A stretch of DNA of 34,188 nt, from NCBI GenBank assembly GCA_012523685.1, contig JAAYTR010000073.1, forward strand, positions 1-34,188, written 5' to 3'. Made by a program: the position numbers and the translations under genes. The notes beneath the pieces were generated by a model that saw only the letters and a program-made list of their open reading frames with translations, was not told the DNA's origin and searched no databases. This stretch comes from Clostridiaceae bacterium. Lineage in GTDB: Bacteria > Bacillota > Clostridia > DSM-8532. Positions within the stretch are counted from its first letter, which is position 1. Each line of letters opens with the position of its first letter. Below are positions 16,293 through 24,755 of the stretch, one piece after another.

Positions 16293-17678
16293 TTATTTTT
16301 CGGCTATTACTCTTGCTACATGGATACCGCTGGCTGCTGCCTGCGAAAGTCCGCGGGTTATTCCTGCACCGTCACCTATTGCATAGAACCCGGGAAGCTC
16401 AGTTTCAAATTCACTGGTCAGAAGTAACCTTGAACTGTAGAATTTAACCTCAACACCATAAAGAAGAGTATCATAGTTGGCTGTACCGGGAGCGATCTTG
16501 TCGAGAGCGTTTATCATCTCTATTATATTGTCCAGATGTCTCTTTGTAAGTACAAGGCTTAAATCTCCCGGGGTTGCTTTCAATGTAGGAACGGTAAAGC
16601 TCTGTGCCAGCCGGTGTTCGTTTGTGCGTTTACCTTTTATCAAATCACCAAACCGCTGTACCAGAACTCCTCCTCCCAGCATATTTGAGAGCGAGGCAAT
16701 TCGTTTTCCGTATTGATAAGGTTCATTAAATGGTTTAGTAAACCGGTTGCTGACCAGTATAGCAAAGTTTGTGTTTTCGCTTCTATAGGCAGGATCAGTA
16801 TAACTATGGCCATTAACCGTTATAATCCCGTCAACATTTTCACTGACAACATGCCCGTAAGGATTCATGCAGAAGGTTCTTACCAAATCTCCGTACAACT
16901 TTGTCCTATATAAAAACTTGGACTCATATACAATGTCTGTAATATTCTCAAATACTCTGGCAGGAAGTTCTACTCTGACCCCGATGTCAACCTGATTGTT
17001 TATTAATTGCAGGTTAAGCTTCCGACACTGAGCAGCAAACCATTCGGCGCCAGACCGTCCGGGTGCAACTATCAGATATTTGCATACAGCAGCTTTCCCG
17101 TTAGTTAGTGTTATTTTATATCCCGCCTCTTGCTTTTCAATGGATTCTACCCCTGATTCACAAGAGATTTCAACCCGTTCACTAAGGTAGTCAAAGATTT
17201 TTGTGAGTATCTGTCTGTTGTTTTCTGTACCCAAATGCTTAACATCAGCCTCTAAGAGGTGCAGGTCATGGGAGAGAGCCTTTCTGGCTATCTCACGGGC
17301 TTCGGGAGAATTAGTGGAATATCGCTTTAAAGTTGCACCGAAACTTACATTTATCGTATCAACATATTCTATCAAATCCATTATTTTGTTTGAATCAAGG
17401 TATTCGTTAAGCCATCCACCAAACTGGGTAGTAAAATTATATTTACCGTCGGAGAAAGCACCTGCACCTCCGAATCCGTTCATAATACCGCAGGAGTTAC
17501 AGTTAATGCAGGTTGAAACCCTCTTCTCAACAATGGGACACATTCTGTTATATATATCTTTTCCCTGCTCAAGCATCAGTATATCCATGCCCGGCATTAG
17601 CTTTTGAAGCTCATATCCGGCAAAAATACCGGCAGTTCCACATCCAACAATTATAGTATCGTAGCTGTTTTTCTTCAT
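16293..17678 (-). CDS. FAD-dependent oxidoreductase (COG2509 type)
   Basis: A 461-residue flavoprotein. The N-terminal Rossmann motif is VGCGTAGIFAGYEL. A cysteine-rich segment near residues 47-66 (CPIVEKR...CINCNSCGI) leads into GFGGAGAFSDGKYN, which is characteristic of this uncharacterised group. YLIVAPGRSG and the C-terminal GFYAIGDGAGITRGLSQAA complete FAD binding. The Cys cluster could bind metal or act in redox, but the substrate is unknown. The start has AAAGGGGT seven bases upstream. The gene is divergent from pcrA, with a LexA-like box between them, and ends at a bidirectional terminator facing spoVT. Confidence 0.8.
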   Translation of the reverse strand: MKKNSYDTIIVGCGTAGIFAGYELQKLMPGMDILMLEQGKDIYNRMCPIVEKRVSTCINCNSCGIMNGFGGAGAFSDGKYNFTTQFGGWLNEYLDSNKIMDLIEYVDTINVSFGATLKRYSTNSPEAREIARKALSHDLHLLEADVKHLGTENNRQILTKIFDYLSERVEISCESGVESIEKQEAGYKITLTNGKAAVCKYLIVAPGRSGAEWFAAQCRKLNLQLINNQVDIGVRVELPARVFENITDIVYESKFLYRTKLYGDLVRTFCMNPYGHVVSENVDGIITVNGHSYTDPAYRSENTNFAILVSNRFTKPFNEPYQYGKRIASLSNMLGGGVLVQRFGDLIKGKRTNEHRLAQSFTVPTLKATPGDLSLVLTKRHLDNIIEMINALDKIAPGTANYDTLLYGVEVKFYSSRLLLTSEFETELPGFYAIGDGAGITRGLSQAAASGIHVARVIAEK

Positions 17679-17728
17679 CGAAAAACCCCTTTCTGATCAA
17701 ATGCGTATATCAAGTTAAGCGCCTATAT

Positions 17729-17757
17729 ATTATACCACACATTATGTACACCATCAT
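17729..17757 (-). promoter_or_regulatory. Probable promoter of the FAD oxidoreductase gene
   Basis: On the minus strand, TATAAT (17729-17734) is preceded at 17 bases by ATGATG (17752-17757), a weak -35. The LexA-like box starts at the next base. Confidence 0.45.
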
Positions 17758-17771
17758 CGAACATTTGTTTG
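17758..17771 (+). promoter_or_regulatory. LexA (SOS) box upstream of pcrA
   Basis: CGAACATTTGTTTG matches the Gram-positive LexA/DinR consensus CGAACnnnnGTTyG in all fixed positions. It lies two bases from the -35 of the pcrA promoter and abuts the -35 of the divergent gene, a plausible place for repression of both. Confidence 0.7.
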
Positions 17772-17773
17772 AT

Positions 17774-17802
17774 TTGAGCCCGGCTCTGTTATATACTATA
17801 AT
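17774..17802 (+). promoter_or_regulatory. Sigma-A promoter of pcrA
   Basis: TTGAGC (17774-17779) and a perfect TATAAT (17797-17802) with a 17-base spacer, 53 bases before the pcrA ATG. Confidence 0.75.
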
Positions 17803-17854
17803 GGTAAAGCAAATAAACATTAAAGAATAGCATTACCCGATTTGGAGGGGAAAT

Positions 17855-20071
17855 ATGAAGATTTTACAAGGCCTGAATCCGGAACAAAAACAGGCCGTTA
17901 TGCATACAGAAGGACCCTTGCTGGTTCTTGCGGGAGCAGGTTCAGGCAAGACAAGGGTATTAACTCATAGAATAGCGTATTTGGTAGAAGAGAAGCTGAT
18001 TCGTCCATGGAACATTCTGGCCATAACCTTTACAAACAAGGCGGCAAGAGAAATGAAAGAAAGAATGGAAAAGCTTATCGGGCCGGAATCCAATAACATA
18101 TGGATTGGAACATTCCACGCTTGTTGCGTAAGAATATTAAGGCGGGAAATTGAAAAACTGGGTTATGACAGGAGCTTTGTTATATATGATACCGATGATC
18201 AGAAAAGCTTGGTTAAGACTTGCCTGGACCAGTTAAATATTAATGAGAAGAACTTTCCACCCCGCACAGTTTTAAACGAAATCAGCCGGGCTAAGGACGA
18301 ATTGATTGATCCGGAAAGATTCTCTCTGATGTATGCTTCTGACTATCGGATGAGCAAAATTGCCGCCATATATGAGCTATACCAAAAAAAGCTCAAGGCT
18401 AATAATGCGCTGGATTTTGATGATATAATCCTGCTTACCATACGAATTTTATCAAGCTTTCCTGAGGTTTTGGACTATTATGCAGATAAGTTCAGGTATA
18501 TTATGGTGGATGAGTACCAGGATACTAATACAGCCCAGTACATGCTGGTGAGCATGCTTGCCGCAAAACATGGGAATATATGTGTTGTGGGCGATGATGA
18601 CCAGATGATATACGGCTGGAGGGGAGCCAACCTTCGAAATATACTCGATTTTGAGAAGGATTATCCTGACTGCCGGATTATTAAGCTTGAGCAGAACTAT
18701 CGCTCAACAAAAACCATACTTAATGCTGCTAATAATGTAATTAAGAATAATAGCGGAAGAAAAGAAAAGAAGCTTTGGACAAATAATACTGAAGGCAAGG
18801 TCTTAAACAGGTATGAAGCTGTAGACGAGCGTGATGAGGCATATTATATTGCAAGCACCATAAAGGCACTTAAGAACTCGGGCAGGTCATATAATGATAT
18901 GGCCATTCTTTACAGACTGAATGCCCAGTCCCGTGTGTTGGAGGAAATGCTGATGAAGCAGGGTGTTCCGTATAAAATATATGGAGGCCTTAAGTTCTAT
19001 GCCCGAAAGGAAATCAAGGATGTTATAGCTCTGCTCAGAGTTGTTCAGAACGGGAACGATGATATCAGTCTGAAAAGGATTATTAATGTTCCTAAGAGGG
19101 GCATCGGGAAAACTACTCTGGATAGGGTGGAACAGTATGCAATAAGTGGAGAAGTCAGCATGTACAAAATAATATCCATGATAAATAACTACCCGGAGCT
19201 TTCCCGGGTCAGCAAAAATCTGCAGGAATTCCTTTATTTCATTGAGAGCATGAAGGTTTTGGCAGCTAAAACAGATTTGGTAGAATTTATTGAACTATTG
19301 ATTGATAAAAGCGGTATTGTAAAAGAACTTGAAGCAGAGATGACAGTGGAAAGCAGAACACGAATAGAGAATATCAGGGAATTTATTTCTGTGGCACGGG
19401 AGTTTGAGATTACCACCGAGGAAAAGCCGACTTTAGAGGATTTTCTGGCTCATATATCTTTGGTAGCCGATATTGATGATACCGAAGAGGTTGGGGATCG
19501 TGTGGTAATGATGACTCTTCACAGTGCCAAAGGTCTTGAGTTTCCTGTGGTATTTATTGTGGGAATGGAAGAAGGGGTGTTTCCAAGCTATAGATCATCA
19601 GCCGAAGAGGATGAGCTTGAGGAAGAGCGGCGCCTGTGCTATGTGGGAATAACCCGTGCTATGGAGGAAGTCTATCTTACCAATGCAAAATGCCGTATGC
19701 TTTTCGGAAGCACTACCTATAACCGGGAATCACGATTTATAGGAGAGATACCCGATGAACTTATTACTCACACCGGGGACACATCAACACAGGATAAATC
19801 AGCATTTTTCAAGAAGAACTCCGCATTTATGCCCCAGGGTAAGGTAATGGATTTGTCTGACCTTAAAGCCAGAATTAAAGAGTTTAATCGAATGTCAGAT
19901 GATAACGCTTCACTGGTTAATGTTGGAGACCGTGTTGTGCATAAAAAATTCGGCCAGGGTATTGTAAAAGCTAAAGTGAGGGAAAGTGAAGATTTCCGGC
20001 TGGACATTGATTTTGAACAATATGGGATGAAACGCCTCATGGAGAGCTATGCAAGGCTTAAAAAGGTATAG
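17855..20071 (+). CDS. pcrA: ATP-dependent DNA helicase PcrA/UvrD
   Basis: A superfamily 1A 3'-5' helicase used in excision repair, rolling-circle replication and removal of recombination intermediates. At 738 residues it shows motif I AGAGSGKT, Ia TFTNKAAREM, II VDEYQDT (about residue 217), III GDDDQMIYGWRG (about 246), IV EQNYRST, V MTLHSAKGLEF and VI CYVGITRA (about 594). The C-terminal tail ends in a Tudor-like fold (VGDRVVHKKFGQGIV) typical of PcrA, which contacts RNA polymerase. GGAGGGG precedes the ATG. The LexA box at 17758 predicts DNA-damage induction. Confidence 0.96.
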   Translation: MKILQGLNPEQKQAVMHTEGPLLVLAGAGSGKTRVLTHRIAYLVEEKLIRPWNILAITFTNKAAREMKERMEKLIGPESNNIWIGTFHACCVRILRREIEKLGYDRSFVIYDTDDQKSLVKTCLDQLNINEKNFPPRTVLNEISRAKDELIDPERFSLMYASDYRMSKIAAIYELYQKKLKANNALDFDDIILLTIRILSSFPEVLDYYADKFRYIMVDEYQDTNTAQYMLVSMLAAKHGNICVVGDDDQMIYGWRGANLRNILDFEKDYPDCRIIKLEQNYRSTKTILNAANNVIKNNSGRKEKKLWTNNTEGKVLNRYEAVDERDEAYYIASTIKALKNSGRSYNDMAILYRLNAQSRVLEEMLMKQGVPYKIYGGLKFYARKEIKDVIALLRVVQNGNDDISLKRIINVPKRGIGKTTLDRVEQYAISGEVSMYKIISMINNYPELSRVSKNLQEFLYFIESMKVLAAKTDLVEFIELLIDKSGIVKELEAEMTVESRTRIENIREFISVAREFEITTEEKPTLEDFLAHISLVADIDDTEEVGDRVVMMTLHSAKGLEFPVVFIVGMEEGVFPSYRSSAEEDELEEERRLCYVGITRAMEEVYLTNAKCRMLFGSTTYNRESRFIGEIPDELITHTGDTSTQDKSAFFKKNSAFMPQGKVMDLSDLKARIKEFNRMSDDNASLVNVGDRVVHKKFGQGIVKAKVRESEDFRLDIDFEQYGMKRLMESYARLKKV

Positions 20072-20192
20072 TATAATATGATTACAACTCAAAAAGCTAT
20101 AGCATGGTTTTTGATGAAAGTTAACAGAACTTCATTGCATCCGCCAGGAATGTGCGTGTAATCATAATATTGAACGGTTACGGGAGAAGCTT

Positions 20193-21275
20193 ATGGATGA
20201 TTTTAGAAATCCGTTAAAAGATAGCAATAAGTATAATGAAGATCTTAACAGCCTTCTTGACCAAATGGATAATGTCTTAAAGAGAAATCCACTGGGAGGA
20301 GTTTACGACGACCTTTTTTCAAGAAAACTTCCCATAATTGATGACTTTACTCCTTCTTACCCTAAAAACGGGCAGAATGCGCAGTTTGACCCGGGGCATA
20401 ATCCGTTTGATTCCAATGAGGTTGAGGATACGGCACCCCGGAAGAGTCTTGATGAACTTATGGAGGAGTTGAACAGTCTTGTTGGCCTCAAAAAGGTTAA
20501 AGAGGATGTCAAATCTCTGACTAATGTTGTAAAGATAATGAAGATGCGTAAAGAAAGGGGACTGCCGGAAGTAGAAATGTCCCTGCATCTTGTTTTCACA
20601 GGGAATCCGGGGACGGGTAAAACCACTGTAGCAAGACTGCTCGCTGGTATTTACAGGGAAATCGGTGTACTGTCAAAAGGGCATTTAATAGAAGTGGACA
20701 GATCAAAGCTCGTAGCCAAATATGTCGGGCAGACTGCTCCTCAGGTAATGGAAGTTGTAAATGAAGCAATGGGAGGAGTCCTTTTCATAGATGAAGCCTA
20801 TTCCCTGGTTTCGCGGCGGGGTGAAAACGACTTTGGTTATGAAGCTGTGGATACGCTTCTAAAAGCTATGGAGGATAACCGCGATGACCTGATAGTCATT
20901 GTGGCCGGTTATCCGGATAAAATGGAGGAATTCCTTGACTCCAACCCCGGCCTTCAATCCCGTTTTAACAAATATATAAATTTTGATGATTACTCACCTG
21001 AAGAGCTTATGGATATCTTCAGAGGAATGTGTAAGAAGAATGGATATAAGCTGACCGGGCCGGCTGAAGAAAAGGTAAAGCAAATGCTCGACTTTCTTCA
21101 TGAGACAAGATCCGACAGTTTTGCAAATGCCCGTACAGTCCGGAATTTATTTGAGAAGCTTCTCACTATCCAGGCCGACAGACTGGCAGCATTTGAATCG
21201 GTCAGCGATGAAGACCTTTCTTCAATAACAGAAGAAGACCTGGATAAAGTTGACCTTAATGAGCTTATGAGATGA
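20193..21275 (+). CDS. CbxX/CfqX-family AAA+ ATPase (SpoVK-like)
   Basis: 360 residues. An N-terminal extension of about 90 residues, polar and probably flexible, precedes one AAA+ domain. Walker A is GNPGTGKT (137-144), Walker B LFIDEA (197-202), with the pore-loop region KYVGQTA (176-182) and a likely arginine finger in LQSRFN. The AAA core is close to Bacillus SpoVK, needed late in sporulation, and to Rubisco-activase-like CbxX proteins. No Rubisco genes are present, so a sporulation or remodelling role is the best guess. The 121-base gap after pcrA has no clear terminator or consensus promoter. GGGAGAA provides the ribosome binding site. Confidence 0.8.
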   Translation: MDDFRNPLKDSNKYNEDLNSLLDQMDNVLKRNPLGGVYDDLFSRKLPIIDDFTPSYPKNGQNAQFDPGHNPFDSNEVEDTAPRKSLDELMEELNSLVGLKKVKEDVKSLTNVVKIMKMRKERGLPEVEMSLHLVFTGNPGTGKTTVARLLAGIYREIGVLSKGHLIEVDRSKLVAKYVGQTAPQVMEVVNEAMGGVLFIDEAYSLVSRRGENDFGYEAVDTLLKAMEDNRDDLIVIVAGYPDKMEEFLDSNPGLQSRFNKYINFDDYSPEELMDIFRGMCKKNGYKLTGPAEEKVKQMLDFLHETRSDSFANARTVRNLFEKLLTIQADRLAAFESVSDEDLSSITEEDLDKVDLNELMR

Positions 21276-21278
21276 TTT

Positions 21279-22442
21279 TTAGCTGTAACGTCTATTTTTC
21301 CTGACAACCAGTGATAAGGCAAAGAAAGCTGTACCAAAGCAAAAAACTATTGCCATATCTGATAAAACAGGCTTAATATATGCAGCATCAAAATGTGTCA
21401 GTTGTGCGATTTGATTATTAGCCTTTACATACCAGTAGGAAGGCGTAAAACTTGCTATTTTAAGAGCTGTACTTCCCAGAAATTCAGCCGGTACAAATAC
21501 TCCACTTAAGAAACAGCTGCCCAGAACAACGACATTTGTTATAGCCGATATTGCTTCAGTTCCCTTTGCCACACTTCCAATAAAAAACCCCATACCCGAA
21601 CCGCAGAAGGCAAATATGAAGGAACTTATAATAAAATAAAAAGTATTTAAAGTGAGGATATTTTTAGCGTCAATAATAAGGCAGAATATAACCATTATTA
21701 GCCATGATACCATAGCAAACGTTAAATTAGCTAAAATAAATTGCAGGTTGGCAGCAGTATCACTTAATGGGGAGCAGCCCGCTCTTCTTTTTAAATCCCT
21801 GTCATTATAGGATATCATTAAGGCTGACATTCCCAGAATAAGGATTGAGAGCAAGGAGTAAGCCAGGTAATTGAAAAAGTAATTACTGTAATTTAAGTCT
21901 GCTTTTGGTTCTGAATAAGGAATTTCCACATTTGTTTCTTTAGAAAGATTCTCTTTTAAATGTGAGACCAGTTCTTCCTGCGTGATGCCATCTGTATGCT
22001 GAATATATAACCTTGCTGTGTTCAGGTATTTATTTATGGCTAAATCAATATAAGCACTGCTGTAAGAATCAGGTACAGTGGTCTTTTTAAGTGGCATATA
22101 ATCGCCGTTTAAGAATTTCTGAGTGAAGCCTTCTGGTATGCGAAGAATGTAGATGACCCTTCTAAAGAAAAGTGCATCCTGCAAGGCTTCTGTTTCATCA
22201 GGAAGTTCGATAAAATTTGCCGTTTTGCCAAGCTCAGCCTTAAGGCCTTCTATTAAAGGACTTTCTTCCTCATTTATAAAAACAATGTTTGTTTTCACGC
22301 GTGAAAATGTTTCCTGCTCTTTATAAGATTTCTGTGCCGATGCAGCCATTAAGGAAGATACAATTAAAAACACAATAATATATATTAGTAAGTTTGGTAT
22401 ATTTTTTCTGGTTATTTTCATGCAAAGCTTATAAACTGGCAT
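21279..22442 (-). CDS. ABC-2 type exporter permease (second permease, LnrN/LnrM-like)
   Basis: A 387-residue membrane protein with the ABC-2 plan: one N-terminal helix (about 16-34), a large extracytoplasmic segment (about 35-185), then five or six helices, including the stretch ...ITNVVVLGSCFLSGVFVPAEFLG near the end that marks this family. The start ATG 22442 has AAGGAGGCG upstream and overlaps the preceding permease by 14 bases. With its partner it forms the membrane part of a two-permease exporter. Its stop lies four bases from that of the AAA gene, which converges on it. Confidence 0.85.
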   Translation of the reverse strand: MPVYKLCMKITRKNIPNLLIYIIVFLIVSSLMAASAQKSYKEQETFSRVKTNIVFINEEESPLIEGLKAELGKTANFIELPDETEALQDALFFRRVIYILRIPEGFTQKFLNGDYMPLKKTTVPDSYSSAYIDLAINKYLNTARLYIQHTDGITQEELVSHLKENLSKETNVEIPYSEPKADLNYSNYFFNYLAYSLLSILILGMSALMISYNDRDLKRRAGCSPLSDTAANLQFILANLTFAMVSWLIMVIFCLIIDAKNILTLNTFYFIISSFIFAFCGSGMGFFIGSVAKGTEAISAITNVVVLGSCFLSGVFVPAEFLGSTALKIASFTPSYWYVKANNQIAQLTHFDAAYIKPVLSDMAIVFCFGTAFFALSLVVRKNRRYS

Positions 22443-23565
22443 ACTTTCGCCTCCTTAGGATCAGATAGGTGCCAAAAGTGGCTAATATAGTGAAGACTGA
22501 CAAAAAGGCCATATTGAGAAAATATCTTGACAGGTTGTCGTAATAGTAAAGACTGTATAAAGCATCTGTCAGCAGATTAATAGGATTAATATAAGACAGA
22601 ACGGGTACATTTTGGGCAACAATGTATTTCATGTCCTGAAACATCATGCCGGTAAGAAACGACCCAAGCATTGATATAGTGAGTATGGCTGCGACTTTTA
22701 GGCCTTCTGATTTTTTTACTGTGGCACTTATAAGAGCACCCATCAGTACGCCGGCTATAGAACCGATAATAGTCGTCAGTACTACAAATCCTGCTCTATA
22801 CCCGAAGTCAATTTTCAATACATAGTGCATAAATCCCAACAGAGCGAGCATTTCAATGGAATGAATCAGTAATGCGGCACACAGACTGTAGAGAAAAGCT
22901 TTTAACTTATGGACCGGTGCTACATTTATTCTTGCCGCTAAAGTTGAAATATTAGCCTGAATATCTGTGGTTTCACGCATTCCAAAGAAACCTCCGTAAA
23001 AACATGCCATTGCGATTAAAGAATAAAAATAATTAAGCATAGTTTTCGGTTCAGCATCTGTTCCACTAACCTCTTTAATATAGTTTTCACGATCAGCCAG
23101 GCTTTTAATAACTTCCTGCTGATTGGAAGGATTATTACGCAAAATAGTGCTTGCAGCTGCAACAGTTTGTAAATAATTATCGATGAAGCTTTTTATAATG
23201 TTCTGGCTTAGACCGGATTCCTTTACAACTAACTTTATTTGGGTATCAACGGTTATATATCCCTTAATTAGATTCTCATCAAGAAGTTTTTGAGCGTCTT
23301 CAGCCGTTGCAACCGTAATATTAAACAACCTGCTGTCACCAGTTGAAGCTTCATCCAAAGCTAATCTGAAATATTGATCCTCCTGATATTGCAAATCATA
23401 CACAACAGCAATATCGATAACTTTGAAGACTTCCTGGCTGCCAAGGTTTGAGAAAGCCAGCCGGAAGAATGTGGCAAGAATCAGAGGAAACGCGATTGTC
23501 CAGAATATTGTTGATTTATCCCTCAGCAGGCATTTTAGCCTGTAATTAAAAATATGAGCAAACAT
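22429..23565 (-). CDS. ABC-2 type exporter permease (first permease, LnrM/LnrN-like)
   Basis: 378 residues with the same layout as its neighbour: an N-terminal helix near residues 17-37, an extracytoplasmic domain (about 38-175) and a C-terminal bundle of about five helices including GSIAGVLMGALISATVKKS. The two permeases are alike in plan but diverged, as expected of a heterodimer. GAGAGGCGG precedes the ATG. It lies between the ATPase gene (13-base gap) and the second permease gene (overlap), so the three form one operon. Confidence 0.85.
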   Translation of the reverse strand: MFAHIFNYRLKCLLRDKSTIFWTIAFPLILATFFRLAFSNLGSQEVFKVIDIAVVYDLQYQEDQYFRLALDEASTGDSRLFNITVATAEDAQKLLDENLIKGYITVDTQIKLVVKESGLSQNIIKSFIDNYLQTVAAASTILRNNPSNQQEVIKSLADRENYIKEVSGTDAEPKTMLNYFYSLIAMACFYGGFFGMRETTDIQANISTLAARINVAPVHKLKAFLYSLCAALLIHSIEMLALLGFMHYVLKIDFGYRAGFVVLTTIIGSIAGVLMGALISATVKKSEGLKVAAILTISMLGSFLTGMMFQDMKYIVAQNVPVLSYINPINLLTDALYSLYYYDNLSRYFLNMAFLSVFTILATFGTYLILRRRKYASL

Positions 23566-23578
23566 AAATTACCGCCTC

Positions 23579-24511
23579 TCAATCTCTTAATTCTTTACCG
23601 GTTATTTCAAGGAATACATCATTTAATGTAGGCAATTCCGAATATATTTTTCCAAATTGAATATTCTCCTTTTTAATAAACTCAAGAACATTTTCCAGAT
23701 TGTTTTTCCCTTTACTGGACCTGATTTCAAGCAAATGCCCCTTATATTCGACTGATACTATATTTGGGAGATTCCTGAGCTTTTTCAGGTGTTCTTCTGA
23801 AACATCATAGGATTCCACTGTAATTTTTTCACCCAATGTAATCATGGCCTTTAATTCTTCTTTTGTGCCTGTTGCTATTGCTCTTCCCTTGTCAATTATC
23901 ATAATGCGGCTGCAAATCTGTTCAACTTCCTCCATATAATGTGAGGTGTAAATTATTGTAGCACCTTTTCTGTTAAGCTCTTTTATTCCCTCAAGAATTT
24001 TATTACGGCTTTGAGGGTCTACAGCAACAGTCGGTTCATCGAGTATAATCAGTTCAGGTTTATGGGCAATACCACACGCTATGTTAAGTCTCCTGAGCAG
24101 ACCACCACTGAGCTTTTTGGGATAAAACTTTCTGTAATCGTCCAAATCAACAAATTCAATGGCTTCGTCAACCAGTTCTTTTCGCAGGTTTTTATCCTTC
24201 ACATATAGACCACAAAAGTAGTCAATGTTTTCATATACCGACAATTCATTGTAAACCGCCACATTTTGCATCACTATTCCTATATTGCGCTTAATGTCAT
24301 ATGCCTCAGGTGTCATAGGCTTATCAAAGATCTCAATCTCGCCCTTGTCAAACTTAAGCAGGGACAGAATACAATTTATGGCCGTGGTTTTGCCTGAACC
24401 GTTCGGCCCGAGTAAGCCGAATATTTCTCCTTCTCTGACCGAAAAGGACAGATGGTCTAAAGCAATTAACTCACCATAACGCTTTACCAGGTTTTTAACT
24501 TTTATGACCAT
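23579..24511 (-). CDS. ABC transporter ATP-binding protein (LnrL/DrrA-like)
   Basis: A 310-residue ATPase energising the two permeases. Walker A is GPNGSGKT (35-42), the Q-loop VMQN, the signature LSGGLLRR (134-141), Walker B LIILDEP (154-160) and the switch His in TSHYMEE. A C-terminal domain of about 90 residues follows, as in drug exporters of the DrrA/Nod type. ATG 24511 follows GGAGG at proper spacing; the in-frame ATG at 24535 lies upstream of that site. It is first in the operon, divergent from the two-component genes. The substrate is unknown; a lipophilic antibiotic is the best guess from the Lnr-like gene set. Confidence 0.9.
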   Translation of the reverse strand: MVIKVKNLVKRYGELIALDHLSFSVREGEIFGLLGPNGSGKTTAINCILSLLKFDKGEIEIFDKPMTPEAYDIKRNIGIVMQNVAVYNELSVYENIDYFCGLYVKDKNLRKELVDEAIEFVDLDDYRKFYPKKLSGGLLRRLNIACGIAHKPELIILDEPTVAVDPQSRNKILEGIKELNRKGATIIYTSHYMEEVEQICSRIMIIDKGRAIATGTKEELKAMITLGEKITVESYDVSEEHLKKLRNLPNIVSVEYKGHLLEIRSSKGKNNLENVLEFIKKENIQFGKIYSELPTLNDVFLEITGKELRD

Positions 24512-24580
24512 AAAAAATCCTCCAAACCAATTCATTAATTTAATGATACATTTTCAAAATCTGAAGTATAAGTGTCATGA

Positions 24581-24615
24581 ATCACAAATGGAATATGACA
24601 GATATCACAATATGG
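24581..24615. repeat. Direct repeat ATCACAAATGG / ATCACAATATGG, candidate regulator site
   Basis: Copies at 24581-24591 and 24604-24615 start 23 bases apart, close to two helical turns. They lie in the gap between the exporter operon and the sensor genes. This is a reasonable operator for the NarL-type regulator encoded alongside, by position only. Confidence 0.4.
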
Positions 24616-24640
24616 AGGTGAGAAGTGAGAAGAGAGAAGC

Positions 24641-24672
24641 GGGAGGCGGGAGTGCGGGGCGGGTGACAGGGG
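24641..24672 (+). other. G-quadruplex-capable tract inside a purine-rich stretch
   Basis: G-runs at 24641-24643, 24648-24650, 24656-24659, 24661-24663 and 24669-24672 satisfy the usual four-run G3 rule with loops of 4, 5 and 1. The stretch from about 24611 is nearly all purine (GAGAAGTGAGAAGAGAGAAG). It is conspicuous in otherwise AT-rich intergenic DNA. Confidence 0.55.
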
Positions 24673-24684
24673 CTGCTTAAATTG

Positions 24685-24713
24685 TTGTGTCTGATCCTTA
24701 AAAATGATATTAT
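24685..24713 (+). promoter_or_regulatory. Sigma-A promoter of the two-component operon
   Basis: TTGTGT (24685-24690) and TATTAT (24708-24713) with a 17-base spacer, 43 bases before the kinase start. Confidence 0.55.
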
Positions 24714-24755
24714 GCAAACTGAAGGGGAAACTAATTATGACAAGGAATTACCGTC

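Noticed and set aside
24611-24672. Possible short coding region in the purine-rich tract
   Set aside because: No start with a following frame of useful length and no protein-like composition; treated as a structural or low-complexity DNA feature.
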